From positions 1 through 30,327 of the forward strand of contig CAYUWB010000014.1 of NCBI GenBank assembly GCA_964448305.1: a stretch of DNA of 30,327 bases, read 5' to 3'. Under the pieces are notes generated by a model. It searched no databases. It had not been told where the DNA came from and saw only the letters and a list, made by a program, of their open reading frames with translations. The translations under genes and the position numbers were made by a program. This document shows positions 8,642 through 17,588 of the stretch, in pieces (position 1 is the first letter of the stretch; each line of letters begins with the position of its first letter). This DNA comes from Thioglobus_C sp964448305 (GTDB lineage: Bacteria; Pseudomonadota; Gammaproteobacteria; PS1; Pseudothioglobaceae).

Positions 8642-8669
8642 CTTGAAAAAGATTTGACCATCCCTATAT
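8642..8669 (+). promoter_or_regulatory. Sigma-32 (RpoH) type heat-shock promoter of dnaK
   Basis: CTTGAAA (8642-8648) matches the sigma-32 -35 consensus exactly and CCCTATAT (8662-8669) closely matches the -10 consensus CCCCATNT, with a 13-base spacer. The expected start of transcription is near 8677. The -10 lies in a perfect 12-base palindrome CCCTATATAGGG (8662-8673). A strong ribosome site AAGGAG (8688-8693) follows, 7 bases before the dnaK ATG. No CIRCE element (HrcA operator) is seen, so RpoH control is the likely mode. Confidence 0.85.
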
Positions 8670-8700
8670 AGGGGGTATATCAAACACAAGGAGTTAAAAA

Positions 8701-10611
8701 ATGTCAAAAATTATTGGTATTGACTTAGGTACAACAAATTCATGTGTCGCTATTATGGATGGTGGCAATGTAAAAATTATCGAAAATTCAGAGGGTGATC
8801 GTACCACCCCATCAGTTATCGCCTACCCTAAGGATAGCGAAGAGATCTTGGTTGGTCAGCCAGCAAAACGTCAAGCGGTCACTAATCCTGAAAATACTTT
8901 ATTTGCGATTAAGCGTTTAATTGGTCGTCGTTTTGATGAAGAGGCAGTACAAAAAGATATTAATCTTGTGCCTTACAAAATTGTTAAAGCTGACAACGGT
9001 GATGCTTGGGTTGAAGTTAAAGGTAAAAAAATGGCTGCACCTGAGATCTCAGCAAAAGTGATTGAAAAAATGAAAAAAACAGCTGAGGAATACCTTGGCG
9101 AAAAAGTGAGTGAAGCGGTTATTACCGTGCCAGCTTACTTTAACGACTCACAACGTCAAGCAACAAAAGACGCTGGCAAGATTGCAGGCTTAGATGTTAA
9201 ACGTATTATTAACGAGCCAACAGCAGCAGCGCTGGCTTATGGTGTAGACAAACTTTCAGGCGATAAAACAATTGCTGTATACGATTTAGGTGGTGGTACG
9301 TTCGACGTATCAATCATTGAAATGGAAGATATCGATGGTGAAAAGCACTTTGAAGTATTGTCAACGAATGGTGATACATTCTTAGGTGGTGAAGATTTTG
9401 ACCAACGTATTATTAGCTACTTAGTTGAAGAATTTAAAAAAGATCAAGGTGTTGATTTAACCAACGACCCATTAGCGCTTCAGCGTTTAAAAGAAGCGGC
9501 TGAAAAAGCTAAGATTGAATTGTCTTCGTCTGAGCAAACAGAGGTTAATTTACCTTATGTAACTGCTGATGCTTCTGGTCCAAAACACCTTAATATTAAG
9601 CTGACGCGTGCTAAATTAGAATCATTAGTTGATGACTTACTAAAACGTACTATTGAACCTTGTAAGATTGCACTTAAAGATGCAGACCTTTCAAGTGGCG
9701 ATATCGATGAAGTGATTTTGGTTGGTGGTCAAACACGTATGCCAAAGGTTGGCCAAATGGTACAAGACTTCTTTGGCAAAGAGCCTAAGCGTGATGTTAA
9801 CCCTGATGAAGCGGTTGCTATGGGTGCAGCCATTCAAGCAGGTGTACTAGGTGGTGATGTTAAAGACGTATTACTACTAGACGTAACACCTTTGTCTCTA
9901 GGCATTGAAACCATGGGCGGTGTCATGACTAAGCTAATTGAGAAGAATACAACCATTCCGACGAATGCCTCGCAGATTTTCTCAACTGCTGCTGATAATC
10001 AATCTGCAGTAACAGTGCATGTCTTACAAGGTGAACGTGAAGTGGCAAGTGCTAACAAATCACTTGGTCAATTTAATTTAGAAGGTATTGATGCAGCACC
10101 TAAAGGCACACCTCAAATCGAAGTGACATTAGACATTGATTCAGATGGTATTTTGAATGTTTCCGCTAAAGATAAAAACACAGGCAAAGAGCAGTCAATC
10201 ACCATTAAAGCTTCATCGGGCTTAAGTGACGAAGAAGTAGAAAAAATGATTAAAGACGCTGAAGCAAACGCTGAAGAAGATAAAAAATTCCAAGAGCTAG
10301 TCACTTCGCGCAACATGGCGGACTCACTAATACACTCAACCAAGCAAACCATGGAAGAGTTAAAAGATGAAATCTCTGATGATGAAAAATCAGCCATTGA
10401 GACAGCAATCACTGAGCTTGAAGAAGCAATGAAAGGTGAAGACAAAGAAGCGATTGATGCAAAAGTACAAGCTTTAAGTGAAAAGGCACAGCCTTTAGCT
10501 GAAAAAGCACAAGCTAAAGCTGGTACGGCTGAGGGTGGTGCAGCTGAAACAACCGATGCGGGTGACGATGTTGTTGATGCAGACTTTGAAGAAGTGAAAG
10601 ACGATAAATAA
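8701..10611 (+). CDS. dnaK: Hsp70 chaperone DnaK
   Basis: ATP-dependent chaperone that binds exposed hydrophobic segments of client proteins, working with DnaJ and GrpE. The 636 residues carry all three Hsp70 signatures: IGIDLGTTNSCV (5-16), VYDLGGGTFDVSI (193-205) and VILVGGQTRMPKV (338-350). The substrate-binding domain follows, then a helical lid and an Ala/Glu/Lys-rich tail ending in DVVDADFEEVKDDK, close to the conserved DnaK C-terminus. It is preceded by a sigma-32 promoter and followed by an intrinsic terminator and dnaJ. Confidence 0.99.
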   Translation: MSKIIGIDLGTTNSCVAIMDGGNVKIIENSEGDRTTPSVIAYPKDSEEILVGQPAKRQAVTNPENTLFAIKRLIGRRFDEEAVQKDINLVPYKIVKADNGDAWVEVKGKKMAAPEISAKVIEKMKKTAEEYLGEKVSEAVITVPAYFNDSQRQATKDAGKIAGLDVKRIINEPTAAALAYGVDKLSGDKTIAVYDLGGGTFDVSIIEMEDIDGEKHFEVLSTNGDTFLGGEDFDQRIISYLVEEFKKDQGVDLTNDPLALQRLKEAAEKAKIELSSSEQTEVNLPYVTADASGPKHLNIKLTRAKLESLVDDLLKRTIEPCKIALKDADLSSGDIDEVILVGGQTRMPKVGQMVQDFFGKEPKRDVNPDEAVAMGAAIQAGVLGGDVKDVLLLDVTPLSLGIETMGGVMTKLIEKNTTIPTNASQIFSTAADNQSAVTVHVLQGEREVASANKSLGQFNLEGIDAAPKGTPQIEVTLDIDSDGILNVSAKDKNTGKEQSITIKASSGLSDEEVEKMIKDAEANAEEDKKFQELVTSRNMADSLIHSTKQTMEELKDEISDDEKSAIETAITELEEAMKGEDKEAIDAKVQALSEKAQPLAEKAQAKAGTAEGGAAETTDAGDDVVDADFEEVKDDK

Positions 10612-10631
10612 TTTATCGATTGATTCATAAC

Positions 10632-10670
10632 AAACCTTCTTCAAGTCTAACGACTTGGAGGAGGTTTTTT
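10632..10670 (+). terminator. Intrinsic terminator between dnaK and dnaJ
   Basis: AAACCTTCTTCAAGTC (10632-10647) pairs over 16 positions with GACTTGGAGGAGGTTT (10652-10667), counting two G-U pairs, around a four-base loop TAAC; a run of six T ends at 10670. This is a textbook Rho-independent terminator. dnaJ starts only 14 bases later, so it likely acts as a partial terminator that sets DnaK above DnaJ. Confidence 0.85.
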
Positions 10671-10684
10671 AATATAAGGCAAAC

Positions 10685-11797
10685 ATGTCACAAAGAGATT
10701 ATTACGAAGTATTAGGGGTTGATAAAGGCGCTGACGATAAGCAAATTAAAAAAGCTTATAAACGCTTGGCCATGAAACATCATCCTGATCGTAACAAAGA
10801 TAACAAAGAAGAATCTGAAGAAAAGTTTAAAGAGATTCAAAAAGCTTATGCGATTTTGTCAGATGCACAAAAACGTCAGGCTTATGATCAATTTGGCCAT
10901 GCTGGTGTTGATGGTAGTGCTGGCGCTGGTGGTTTTGGCGGTGGCAATCCATTCGGTGGTGGTGGCTTTGGTGATATTTTTGGTGATATTTTTGGTGGCG
11001 GTGGTGGCGCTGCACAACCCGATAATCGCGGATCAGACCTGCGCTATGATTTAGAAATTGACCTTAAAGATGCCGCCGAGGGTACAACGGTCAAGATACG
11101 CATTCCTAAAAATGAGACTTGTGATACGTGCTCGGGTACTGGCGCTAAACCTGGTACATCGGTTAATACTTGTGGTACTTGTGGTGGTCATGGTCAGGTG
11201 CATATGCAACAAGGCTTCTTTGCTGTACAACGCCCTTGTCATGATTGTTCTGGTACCGGTCAAAAAATTGAATCTCCTTGTGGTACTTGCCGAGGACAAG
11301 GCGTGGTTCGTAAACAAAAAACCTTATCCGTTAAAATTCCTGCAGGGGTTGATAGCGGCAATCGTATTCGCTTAAGTGGCGAAGGCGAAGCGGGTTTGCG
11401 TGGCGGTCCAAGTGGTGATTTATATGTGCAAGTGCATGTTAAAAAACACAACATCTTTCAACGAGAAGGCAACGATCTTTACTGCGAAGTGCCGATCGAC
11501 TTTGCCACAGCAACACTGGGTGGTTCTATCGAAGTTCCAACGCTTGATGGAAAGCTTAAAATTAAAGTGCCAGCAGGCACCCAGACGGGCAAATTATTCC
11601 GTTTACGTGGCAAAGGTATTTCTGGTCTTCGAAACAGTGCAGAAGGGGATTTATTATGCCAAGTAAAAATTGAAACCCCAGTTAACCTAAGTAAAAAGCA
11701 ACAACAATTGCTTCAAGATTTTTCTGAGTCCTGTGGTAAGAAACAACACCCCGAGTCCGACTCCTTCTTTGGTAAAATGAAATCATTTTTTGAATAA
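10685..11797 (+). CDS. dnaJ: Hsp40 co-chaperone DnaJ
   Basis: Delivers unfolded clients to DnaK and stimulates its ATPase. The 370 residues show the full type I layout: J domain with the HPD motif at 33-35, a Gly/Phe-rich linker (about 73-110), a zinc domain with four CxxCxGxG repeats (CDTCSGTG, CGTCGGHG, CHDCSGTG, CGTCRGQG, about 140-210), and the C-terminal substrate-binding domains. AAGG lies 5 bases before the ATG. Because only 14 bases separate it from the preceding terminator, expression probably relies on read-through from dnaK unless a promoter lies inside dnaK. Confidence 0.99.
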   Translation: MSQRDYYEVLGVDKGADDKQIKKAYKRLAMKHHPDRNKDNKEESEEKFKEIQKAYAILSDAQKRQAYDQFGHAGVDGSAGAGGFGGGNPFGGGGFGDIFGDIFGGGGGAAQPDNRGSDLRYDLEIDLKDAAEGTTVKIRIPKNETCDTCSGTGAKPGTSVNTCGTCGGHGQVHMQQGFFAVQRPCHDCSGTGQKIESPCGTCRGQGVVRKQKTLSVKIPAGVDSGNRIRLSGEGEAGLRGGPSGDLYVQVHVKKHNIFQREGNDLYCEVPIDFATATLGGSIEVPTLDGKLKIKVPAGTQTGKLFRLRGKGISGLRNSAEGDLLCQVKIETPVNLSKKQQQLLQDFSESCGKKQHPESDSFFGKMKSFFE

Positions 11798-11814
11798 TTA
11801 AACGAGACTATACA

Positions 11815-13095
11815 GTGAAAATCCAACAAATTAAAGCAAGAGAAGTTCTTGACTCACGCGGAAACCCAACCATTGAAGCTGATGTTATTTTAGATAATGG
11901 TGTAATGGGTAGTGCCATGGTGCCATCTGGCGCCTCAACTGGACAACGTGAAGCGCTTGAATTGCGTGATGGCGACAAATCTCGCTACTTGGGAAAAGGC
12001 GTATTAAAAGCTGTTGAGTATGTCAATACTGAAATCAATCAAGCGCTCGTAGGCTCTGATGTTGGCAACCTATCTGCCATTGATCAGGCAATGATTGATC
12101 TTGATGGCACTGATACCAAGTCAAGACTCGGTGCTAATGCAATTTTAGCAGTGTCGCTAGCTTGTGCACATGCACATGCCAATGCAAGCAAGCAGCCTTT
12201 ATACAATGCGCTAGACGTTGAAGGCAATTTTCAACTACCGGTACCGATGATGAATATTATCAATGGTGGTGAGCATGCTAATAACAGCGTTGATATTCAA
12301 GAATTTATGATTATTCCTGCTGGTGCACCAAACTTTAAAGAGGCGTTGCGTTATGGTACTGAAGTTTTCCATCACTTAAAATCTGTATTAGAATCTCAAG
12401 GCATGAATACAGCCGTGGGTGACGAAGGTGGCTTTGCACCAGATTTGGCCTCCAACGAAGACGCGATTAAAGTAATCTTAGAAGCGATTGAAAGTGCTGG
12501 CTACGTGGCAGGCAAAGATATCTTTATTGGTATTGACGCAGCTAGTTCTGAATTTTATGAAAATGGCACTTATAATCTAGCAAGTGAAAACAGATCACTT
12601 AGTTCAGAAGAATTTGTCGACTACTTGGCCAACTGGGTAGAAAATTATCCAATTATCTCTATCGAAGATGGTATGGACGAAAATGACTGGGATGGCTGGG
12701 ATTTATTAACTAAAAAAATTGGTGACAAAGTGCAATTAGTTGGTGATGATTTATTTGTGACTAATGCCAGCATTCTTACCCAAGGTATTGAAAAAAATAT
12801 TGCCAACTCAATCTTAATTAAAGTTAACCAAATCGGCACTCTAACTGAAACTTTCAACGCCATGTCAATGGCCACTAAAGCAGGCTACACTTGTGTTATG
12901 TCGCATCGTTCTGGTGAAACTGAAGACACAACCATTGCCGATTTAGCAGTAGCGACAGGCTGTGGACAAATCAAAACAGGCTCTTTATCTCGTTCTGATC
13001 GATTAGCAAAATACAATCGCTTACTTCGTATTGAAGAAGAATTAGGCGCAAAGGCAATCTATCCAGGGCTTGATGCTTTCAATCATTTGAATTAA
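11815..13095 (+). CDS. eno: Enolase
   Basis: Converts 2-phosphoglycerate to phosphoenolpyruvate in glycolysis and gluconeogenesis; in many proteobacteria it is also part of the RNA degradosome. The 426 residues match the family. Catalytic residues are visible: E204 in GDEGGFAPD, K336 in ILIKVNQIGT and H364 in the signature MSHRSGETEDTTIADLAV. The start is GTG (11815), fitting the conserved N-terminus KIQQIKAREVLDSRGNPT. Only 17 bases separate it from dnaJ, with no room for a typical promoter, so it may be co-transcribed with the heat-shock operon. The more familiar neighbour pyrG is absent. Confidence 0.98.
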   Translation: MKIQQIKAREVLDSRGNPTIEADVILDNGVMGSAMVPSGASTGQREALELRDGDKSRYLGKGVLKAVEYVNTEINQALVGSDVGNLSAIDQAMIDLDGTDTKSRLGANAILAVSLACAHAHANASKQPLYNALDVEGNFQLPVPMMNIINGGEHANNSVDIQEFMIIPAGAPNFKEALRYGTEVFHHLKSVLESQGMNTAVGDEGGFAPDLASNEDAIKVILEAIESAGYVAGKDIFIGIDAASSEFYENGTYNLASENRSLSSEEFVDYLANWVENYPIISIEDGMDENDWDGWDLLTKKIGDKVQLVGDDLFVTNASILTQGIEKNIANSILIKVNQIGTLTETFNAMSMATKAGYTCVMSHRSGETEDTTIADLAVATGCGQIKTGSLSRSDRLAKYNRLLRIEEELGAKAIYPGLDAFNHLN

Positions 13096-13129
13096 ACTAA
13101 TCAGTAATTAATTCAACCTTAACAATTTA

Positions 13130-14380
13130 TTGGAAACACTGTCAACCTTTTGGCTAGGAATCATCCTTTTAGGATTAATCCTAGCTTCTGCCTTTTTCTC
13201 TAGCAGCGAAACCTCAATGATGGCGATTAATCGTTATCGTCTAAAGGCTTTGAGTAATCAAAACAACGCCCAAGCTAAGCGCACCGAAAAGTTATTGGAC
13301 AACCTTGATCATTTGATTGGCACTATTCTACTGGGCAATAACTTTGTTAATATCTTTGCCTCATCGATTGCCACTATATTGGCCATTAAACTGTGGGGTG
13401 AAGGCTCTATTGTGTACGCATCAATATTATTGACTTTTGTGATTTTAATCTTTGCAGAAACCACGCCTAAAACCTTCGCAGCTAAAAATCCAGAAAAAAT
13501 CGCCCTGCCTGCTTCAATTATCATTAGTGGCTTGGTTACACTTTTCAAACCTTTTGTTTGGTTAACTGCACAACTCTCAAACTTAATTTTAAAACTACTG
13601 GGCGTCAAAAACGAATCACAAGCCAATAGTGTGAGCTCAGAAGAGTTACGCATGGTGGTGAATGAAGCCAAGCCGGTCATTGCTTCTAATTATCAAAAAA
13701 TGCTACTCAATATCATTGACTTGGAAAAGGTCAAAGTAGAGGATATTATGATTCCTAGGCATGAGCTTATCAGCGTTGATATCAACAATCATGATGAAAT
13801 CTTATCTCAGCTAGAGCGTATTCAACACACACGACTATTGACCTTTGATGGCTCGGCAGACAATATTACTGGTGTATTGCATATGCGTGATGTGGTTAAT
13901 TTATACGCCAAAGGTGAATTTAGTATCGACAATGTTATTGAGTTAATTCGCAAACCTTACTTTGTCCCTGAAGGCACTTCACTGGCACATCAATTGGCAC
14001 ATTTTCAAACCAACAAAAGACGCTTAGGTCTTGTGGTTGATGAGTATGGTGAAGTTAGAGGTATGGTAGTTTTAGAAGATATTCTAGAAGAGATTGTCGG
14101 TCAATTTACTTCTAACCAAAATGAAACCATAGAAGAAGTAATGAAGCAAAAAGATGGCAGTTATTTGATCGACCCTAGAATTAGCATTCGTGAGCTTAAT
14201 ACTTTACTAAATATCAACCTATCGGTTGCCAAGGCAAAAACCCTTAACGGCTTGATTTTAGAGACATTACAAAGTATTCCAAAACGTGACATTAGCTTAA
14301 AGGTAGATAATGTATTAATTGAAATTATGCAGATTTCAGATCAAACCATTAAACTGGTCAAACTAACAAAACTAGATTAA
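13130..14380 (+). CDS. CorB/CorC-type (CNNM/HlyC-CorC) membrane protein with CBS pair
   Basis: Member of the DUF21-CBS family linked to Mg2+/Co2+ transport or resistance. Residues about 8-160 form the DUF21 (CNNM) membrane domain with three or four helices and the conserved SSSETSMMAINRYRL segment (23-37). Two CBS domains follow (about 204-265 and 270-330; MIPRHELISV, LVVDEYGEVRGMVVLEDILEEIVG), then a CorC_HlyC domain to residue 416. The layout matches E. coli YfjD/CorB. The start is TTG at 13130, placed just before the first helix; no clear ribosome site is visible. The 3' end overlaps the convergent psd gene by 9 bases. The transported ion cannot be told from sequence. Confidence 0.9.
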   Translation: METLSTFWLGIILLGLILASAFFSSSETSMMAINRYRLKALSNQNNAQAKRTEKLLDNLDHLIGTILLGNNFVNIFASSIATILAIKLWGEGSIVYASILLTFVILIFAETTPKTFAAKNPEKIALPASIIISGLVTLFKPFVWLTAQLSNLILKLLGVKNESQANSVSSEELRMVVNEAKPVIASNYQKMLLNIIDLEKVKVEDIMIPRHELISVDINNHDEILSQLERIQHTRLLTFDGSADNITGVLHMRDVVNLYAKGEFSIDNVIELIRKPYFVPEGTSLAHQLAHFQTNKRRLGLVVDEYGEVRGMVVLEDILEEIVGQFTSNQNETIEEVMKQKDGSYLIDPRISIRELNTLLNINLSVAKAKTLNGLILETLQSIPKRDISLKVDNVLIEIMQISDQTIKLVKLTKLD

Positions 14381-15184
14381 CGCCTGCCCCATTCGAACCA
14401 CTTCCGAGGCTTTGAGTTTAAATTGTTTGCCTTGATTGGACATAAGTAGTATCACAGTAGAGCCCATATTAAATCGGCCCATTTCATCACCCTTCTTTAA
14501 AGTAATATTTTGGTCTTGATAATCAAAGTGTTGCACCTGTTTTTTATATGGTGGATTAATTTGTCCATGCCAAACGCTCTGCATAGAGCCGACAAAAATA
14601 GCGCCGACTAAGACAAAGGCACATAGGCCAAACTCGGTTTCAAAGTAACACACCACACGCTCATTCCGAGCAAACAAGTTATCAACATTTTGCGCAGTTT
14701 GTTGATTAACCGAAAACAGATCGCCCGGAATGTAGTCCATTGAAACCAGCTTGCCATCATAAGGCATATGGATACGATGGTAATCTTTGGGTGAAAGATA
14801 AATCGTAGCAAAAAAACCATCTTGAAATATTGGTGCTTTTTCTTCACTCCCAAGCAAGGCTTGGGCGCTATAACTTCGGCCTTTGGCTTGTAAGATTTTT
14901 GTATTATCAATACTTCCTACTTGAGAGGCAGCGCCATCTACTGGGCAAATAATTTTACTATCGGCAATAGGTCTAGCGCCTGGTTTGAGTGAGCGCGTAA
15001 AGAAATCATTAAAGTGCTTGTAATCCTCAACTTGCTCGCGATTTGCCTCAGATAAATCAACTTGATAAGCTTTAACAAACCAATGTGTAAAGGTATTTTT
15101 TAACCAGGTATTTTCAATTCTGGCAAAACGAAACATCAGCTTGGAAAGCCAATGTTGTGGCAAAAGGTATTGCAACCAAACCAT
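14372..15184 (-). CDS. psd: Phosphatidylserine decarboxylase proenzyme
   Basis: Makes phosphatidylethanolamine from phosphatidylserine at the inner membrane. The proenzyme cuts itself between G241 and S242 of the GST motif, turning S242 into the pyruvoyl cofactor; the flanking sequence is FNMGSTVILL, with Met in place of the common Leu of LGST. The other members of the D-H-S triad appear as D83 in PVDG and H139 in HRIHMP. The 270-residue length is slightly short but complete. Its ATG shares one base with the proS stop (TAATG), so the two are translationally coupled. Confidence 0.96.
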   Translation of the reverse strand: MVWLQYLLPQHWLSKLMFRFARIENTWLKNTFTHWFVKAYQVDLSEANREQVEDYKHFNDFFTRSLKPGARPIADSKIICPVDGAASQVGSIDNTKILQAKGRSYSAQALLGSEEKAPIFQDGFFATIYLSPKDYHRIHMPYDGKLVSMDYIPGDLFSVNQQTAQNVDNLFARNERVVCYFETEFGLCAFVLVGAIFVGSMQSVWHGQINPPYKKQVQHFDYQDQNITLKKGDEMGRFNMGSTVILLMSNQGKQFKLKASEVVRMGQALI

Positions 15185-16866
15185 TAATTAAGTTTGCTTT
15201 GAATAAATGACAAAGCCTCTTCAAATTTGACTTCAAGCTTGTCTGCGTTATTTCTGGCTTTATACTCAATATTGCCATTATCAGCGTGAGTATCACTTAA
15301 CACCATCCGATGTGGAATGCCCAAAAGCTCACTATCAGCAAACATAATGCCAGCACGCTCTTTTCGATCGTCTAGTAGCACTTCAATACCAGCTTCTAAG
15401 CACTGTTGATACAAGGCATCAGCCAGGTCTTTGACGCGAGTAGATTTATTGTAATTAATCGGCACAATCACCACTTGAAAAGGCGCGATACTTTCTGGAA
15501 AAATAATACCGCGATCATCGTAATTTTGCTCAATCGCAGCTGCAATCACGCGTGTTACACCAATACCATAACAGCCCATTGTGGTTGTGACTGCTTTGCC
15601 AGACTCACCAATCACATTGGCATTCATGGCTTTAGAATATTTATCGCCCAATTGGAAAATATGCCCTACTTCAATACCGCGCTTAATGACTAACTTACCC
15701 TTACCATCGGGTGAATCATCGCCTGCTATTGCATTACGAAGATCGGCCTCAACAAATTTAATGTCTTGCCAATTCGCCCCAGTTAAATGATGATCCCACT
15801 CATTAGCACCACAAACAAAATCACACAACACACTGGCAGAATAATCAACAATTAAATCAATATTTAAGTCTTTAACACCAATAAACCCCTTCTTTAAATC
15901 AAGCGATTTGATCTCATCGTCCGTTGCAAAATCAAACTCACCAAATAAGTTGTTAGCTTTAATTTCATTGAGCTCATGATCGCCACGAAGTGCTAGCGCT
16001 TTAAAACCATCAGTCGTTTTAATAATCAAGGTTTTAACACATTGCGCTTGTTCAACATTCAAAAACGCTGCAACATCTTCAATGCTGGTTATTTTTTTGG
16101 TTAGTACTTTTTCTTCGTTTGCCAAGGCCGTACAAGTGCTGTCTTGTTTAGCAAAAGATACTTTTTCAATATTGGCTGCGTAGTCTGATTCATCTGAAAA
16201 ACAAATGGCATCCTCTCCAGAGTCTGCCAATACGTGGAACTCATGCGAGCTATCGCCACCAATCGAGCCAGAATCTGCCAATACAGGGCGATAATCCAAG
16301 CCTAGGCGATCAAAGATATTGCAATAAGTTTGATGCATTAAATCGTAAGTTTCTTGCAGTGAATCTTGGTCCAGATGAAAAGAATAAGCATCTTTCATGA
16401 TAAATTCACGTGAACGCATTACCCCAAAACGCGGGCGTATTTCATCACGGAACTTGGTTTGAATTTGATAAAAATTCATCGGCAATTGCTTATAACTACG
16501 CAAATATTGAGCAGCCAAATTGGTAATAACTTCCTCGTGTGTTGGTCCTAGGCAAAAATCACGATTGTGTCTATCATTAAAGCGCAACAACTCAGGGCCA
16601 TACTGATCCCATCGGCCAGACTCTTGCCAGAGTTCTGCAGGCTGTGCAACTGGCATGAGCAGCTCTTGCGCGCCAGCTTTGTTCATTTCTTCACGAACAA
16701 TGGCTTCTACTTTTTGTAAGACTTTTAGACCCATTGGTAAATAGGTATATAGGCCAGAAGCCAGTTTAGAAATTAAGCCTGCACGAATCATTAATTGATG
16801 AGAAATCACTTGAGCATCGTTTGGCGCTTCTTTTTGAGTCGGAATTAACAGTTGTGTTGTTTTCAT
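15184..16866 (-). CDS. proS: Prolyl-tRNA synthetase (bacterial type, with editing domain)
   Basis: Charges tRNA-Pro with proline. Class II core motifs are visible: an N-terminal segment MKTTQLLIPTQKEAPNDA typical of bacterial ProRS, the TxE loop GPTHEEV (107-113) and motif 3 GIGVTRVIAAAIEQ (about 432-445), with a C-terminal anticodon-binding domain. The roughly 180-residue insertion between motifs 2 and 3 (about 225-400, including GHELN-like and GANEWDHH segments) is the INS domain that clears mischarged Ala-tRNA-Pro. Total length 560 against about 570 in E. coli. It is the first gene of a proS-psd operon and is divergent from the M50 protease gene. Confidence 0.97.
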   Translation of the reverse strand: MKTTQLLIPTQKEAPNDAQVISHQLMIRAGLISKLASGLYTYLPMGLKVLQKVEAIVREEMNKAGAQELLMPVAQPAELWQESGRWDQYGPELLRFNDRHNRDFCLGPTHEEVITNLAAQYLRSYKQLPMNFYQIQTKFRDEIRPRFGVMRSREFIMKDAYSFHLDQDSLQETYDLMHQTYCNIFDRLGLDYRPVLADSGSIGGDSSHEFHVLADSGEDAICFSDESDYAANIEKVSFAKQDSTCTALANEEKVLTKKITSIEDVAAFLNVEQAQCVKTLIIKTTDGFKALALRGDHELNEIKANNLFGEFDFATDDEIKSLDLKKGFIGVKDLNIDLIVDYSASVLCDFVCGANEWDHHLTGANWQDIKFVEADLRNAIAGDDSPDGKGKLVIKRGIEVGHIFQLGDKYSKAMNANVIGESGKAVTTTMGCYGIGVTRVIAAAIEQNYDDRGIIFPESIAPFQVVIVPINYNKSTRVKDLADALYQQCLEAGIEVLLDDRKERAGIMFADSELLGIPHRMVLSDTHADNGNIEYKARNNADKLEVKFEEALSFIQSKLN

Positions 16867-16877
16867 ATAAAATGAAA
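16861..16877 (-). other. Small hairpin over the proS start codon
   Basis: On the minus strand TTTCAT (16877-16872) is the exact complement of ATGAAA (16866-16861), the first two codons of proS, around a 5-base loop. No Shine-Dalgarno sequence is seen upstream. A six-pair, mostly A-U stem is weak, so any effect on initiation would be modest or temperature-dependent. A 10-base palindrome AACAATTGTT lies at 16888-16897 in the same 56-base divergent promoter region. Confidence 0.3.
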
Positions 16878-16922
16878 TATAAGTTTTAACAATTGTTTTG
16901 ATTTTACCTACGAGAAAAGCCT

Positions 16923-17588
16923 ATGAGCGATATTCTATCTATTCTAATTTGGGTAATTCCAGTGTTGTTTGCCATTACCGTACATGAAGCCGCACACGGT
17001 TGGGTTGCCAGCCTTTTAGGTGATCATACCGCTAGAATGATGGGGCGCTTAACCCTCAACCCAATCAAACATATTGACCCTGTTGGTACAATTTTAGTGC
17101 CGGCGTTGTTATACCTGTCCTCCTCTGGCTTTATTTTCGGCTGGGCCAAGCCTGTACCGGTTAATTTCGGCGCCCTTAGATCACCAAAACAAGATATGCT
17201 CTGGGTCGCTATAGCAGGACCTGGTGTTAATCTACTCATGGCGATTGGCTGGTTGATTGTTGTTGCTATTGCAAATGCTGCCAATATTCCTTTTTTGGTG
17301 TTAATGGGCGGTGCTGGAATTTTTGTTAATCTGCTACTGGCAATTTTTAATCTATTACCTGTTCCACCTTTAGATGGTGGTCGAGTTGTTAGCTCTTTAC
17401 TGCCCAGAAAATTAGCCTACCAATATGATCAACTAGAACCCTACGGATTATTTATTTTAATTGGTTTGCTGTATTTTGGTGTGTTTAAGATTGTAGTATG
17501 GCCAATTGTATCAAGTTTACTTATTTGGCTGTCAAATCTATCAGGGCTCAACTTAGTTGATTTAATTATCGTTAATTTATTAAGTTAA
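16923..17588 (+). CDS. M50 family site-2 protease (small rhomboid-independent membrane metalloprotease)
   Basis: Membrane zinc protease of 221 residues. The zinc site HEAAH is at 21-25 in the first helix, and the third ligand is D151 in the distal motif NLLPVPPLDGGRVV (143-156), the family's N-x-x-P-x-x-x-x-D-G layout. Hydrophobic helices fill most of the rest. There is no PDZ domain, so it is not the RseP type but the small group called site-2 protease family protein, whose substrates are mostly unknown. In many proteobacteria this gene stands next to trpS; here trpS is about 9 kb away. Its end overlaps gatB on the opposite strand by 9 bases. Confidence 0.92.
   Translation: MSDILSILIWVIPVLFAITVHEAAHGWVASLLGDHTARMMGRLTLNPIKHIDPVGTILVPALLYLSSSGFIFGWAKPVPVNFGALRSPKQDMLWVAIAGPGVNLLMAIGWLIVVAIANAANIPFLVLMGGAGIFVNLLLAIFNLLPVPPLDGGRVVSSLLPRKLAYQYDQLEPYGLFILIGLLYFGVFKIVVWPIVSSLLIWLSNLSGLNLVDLIIVNLLS

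Noticed and set aside
8624..8700. Possible CIRCE/HrcA operator upstream of dnaK
   Set aside because: No TTAGCACTC-N9-GAGTGCTAA-like inverted repeat is visible; the sequence instead fits a sigma-32 promoter.
10113..10628. Long open frame of 171 codons antisense to the 3' part of dnaK
   Set aside because: Low-complexity Ser/Ala-rich translation that mirrors the Glu/Lys/Ala-rich DnaK tail; long frames opposite dnaK are a known codon-bias artefact. No ribosome site or family match.
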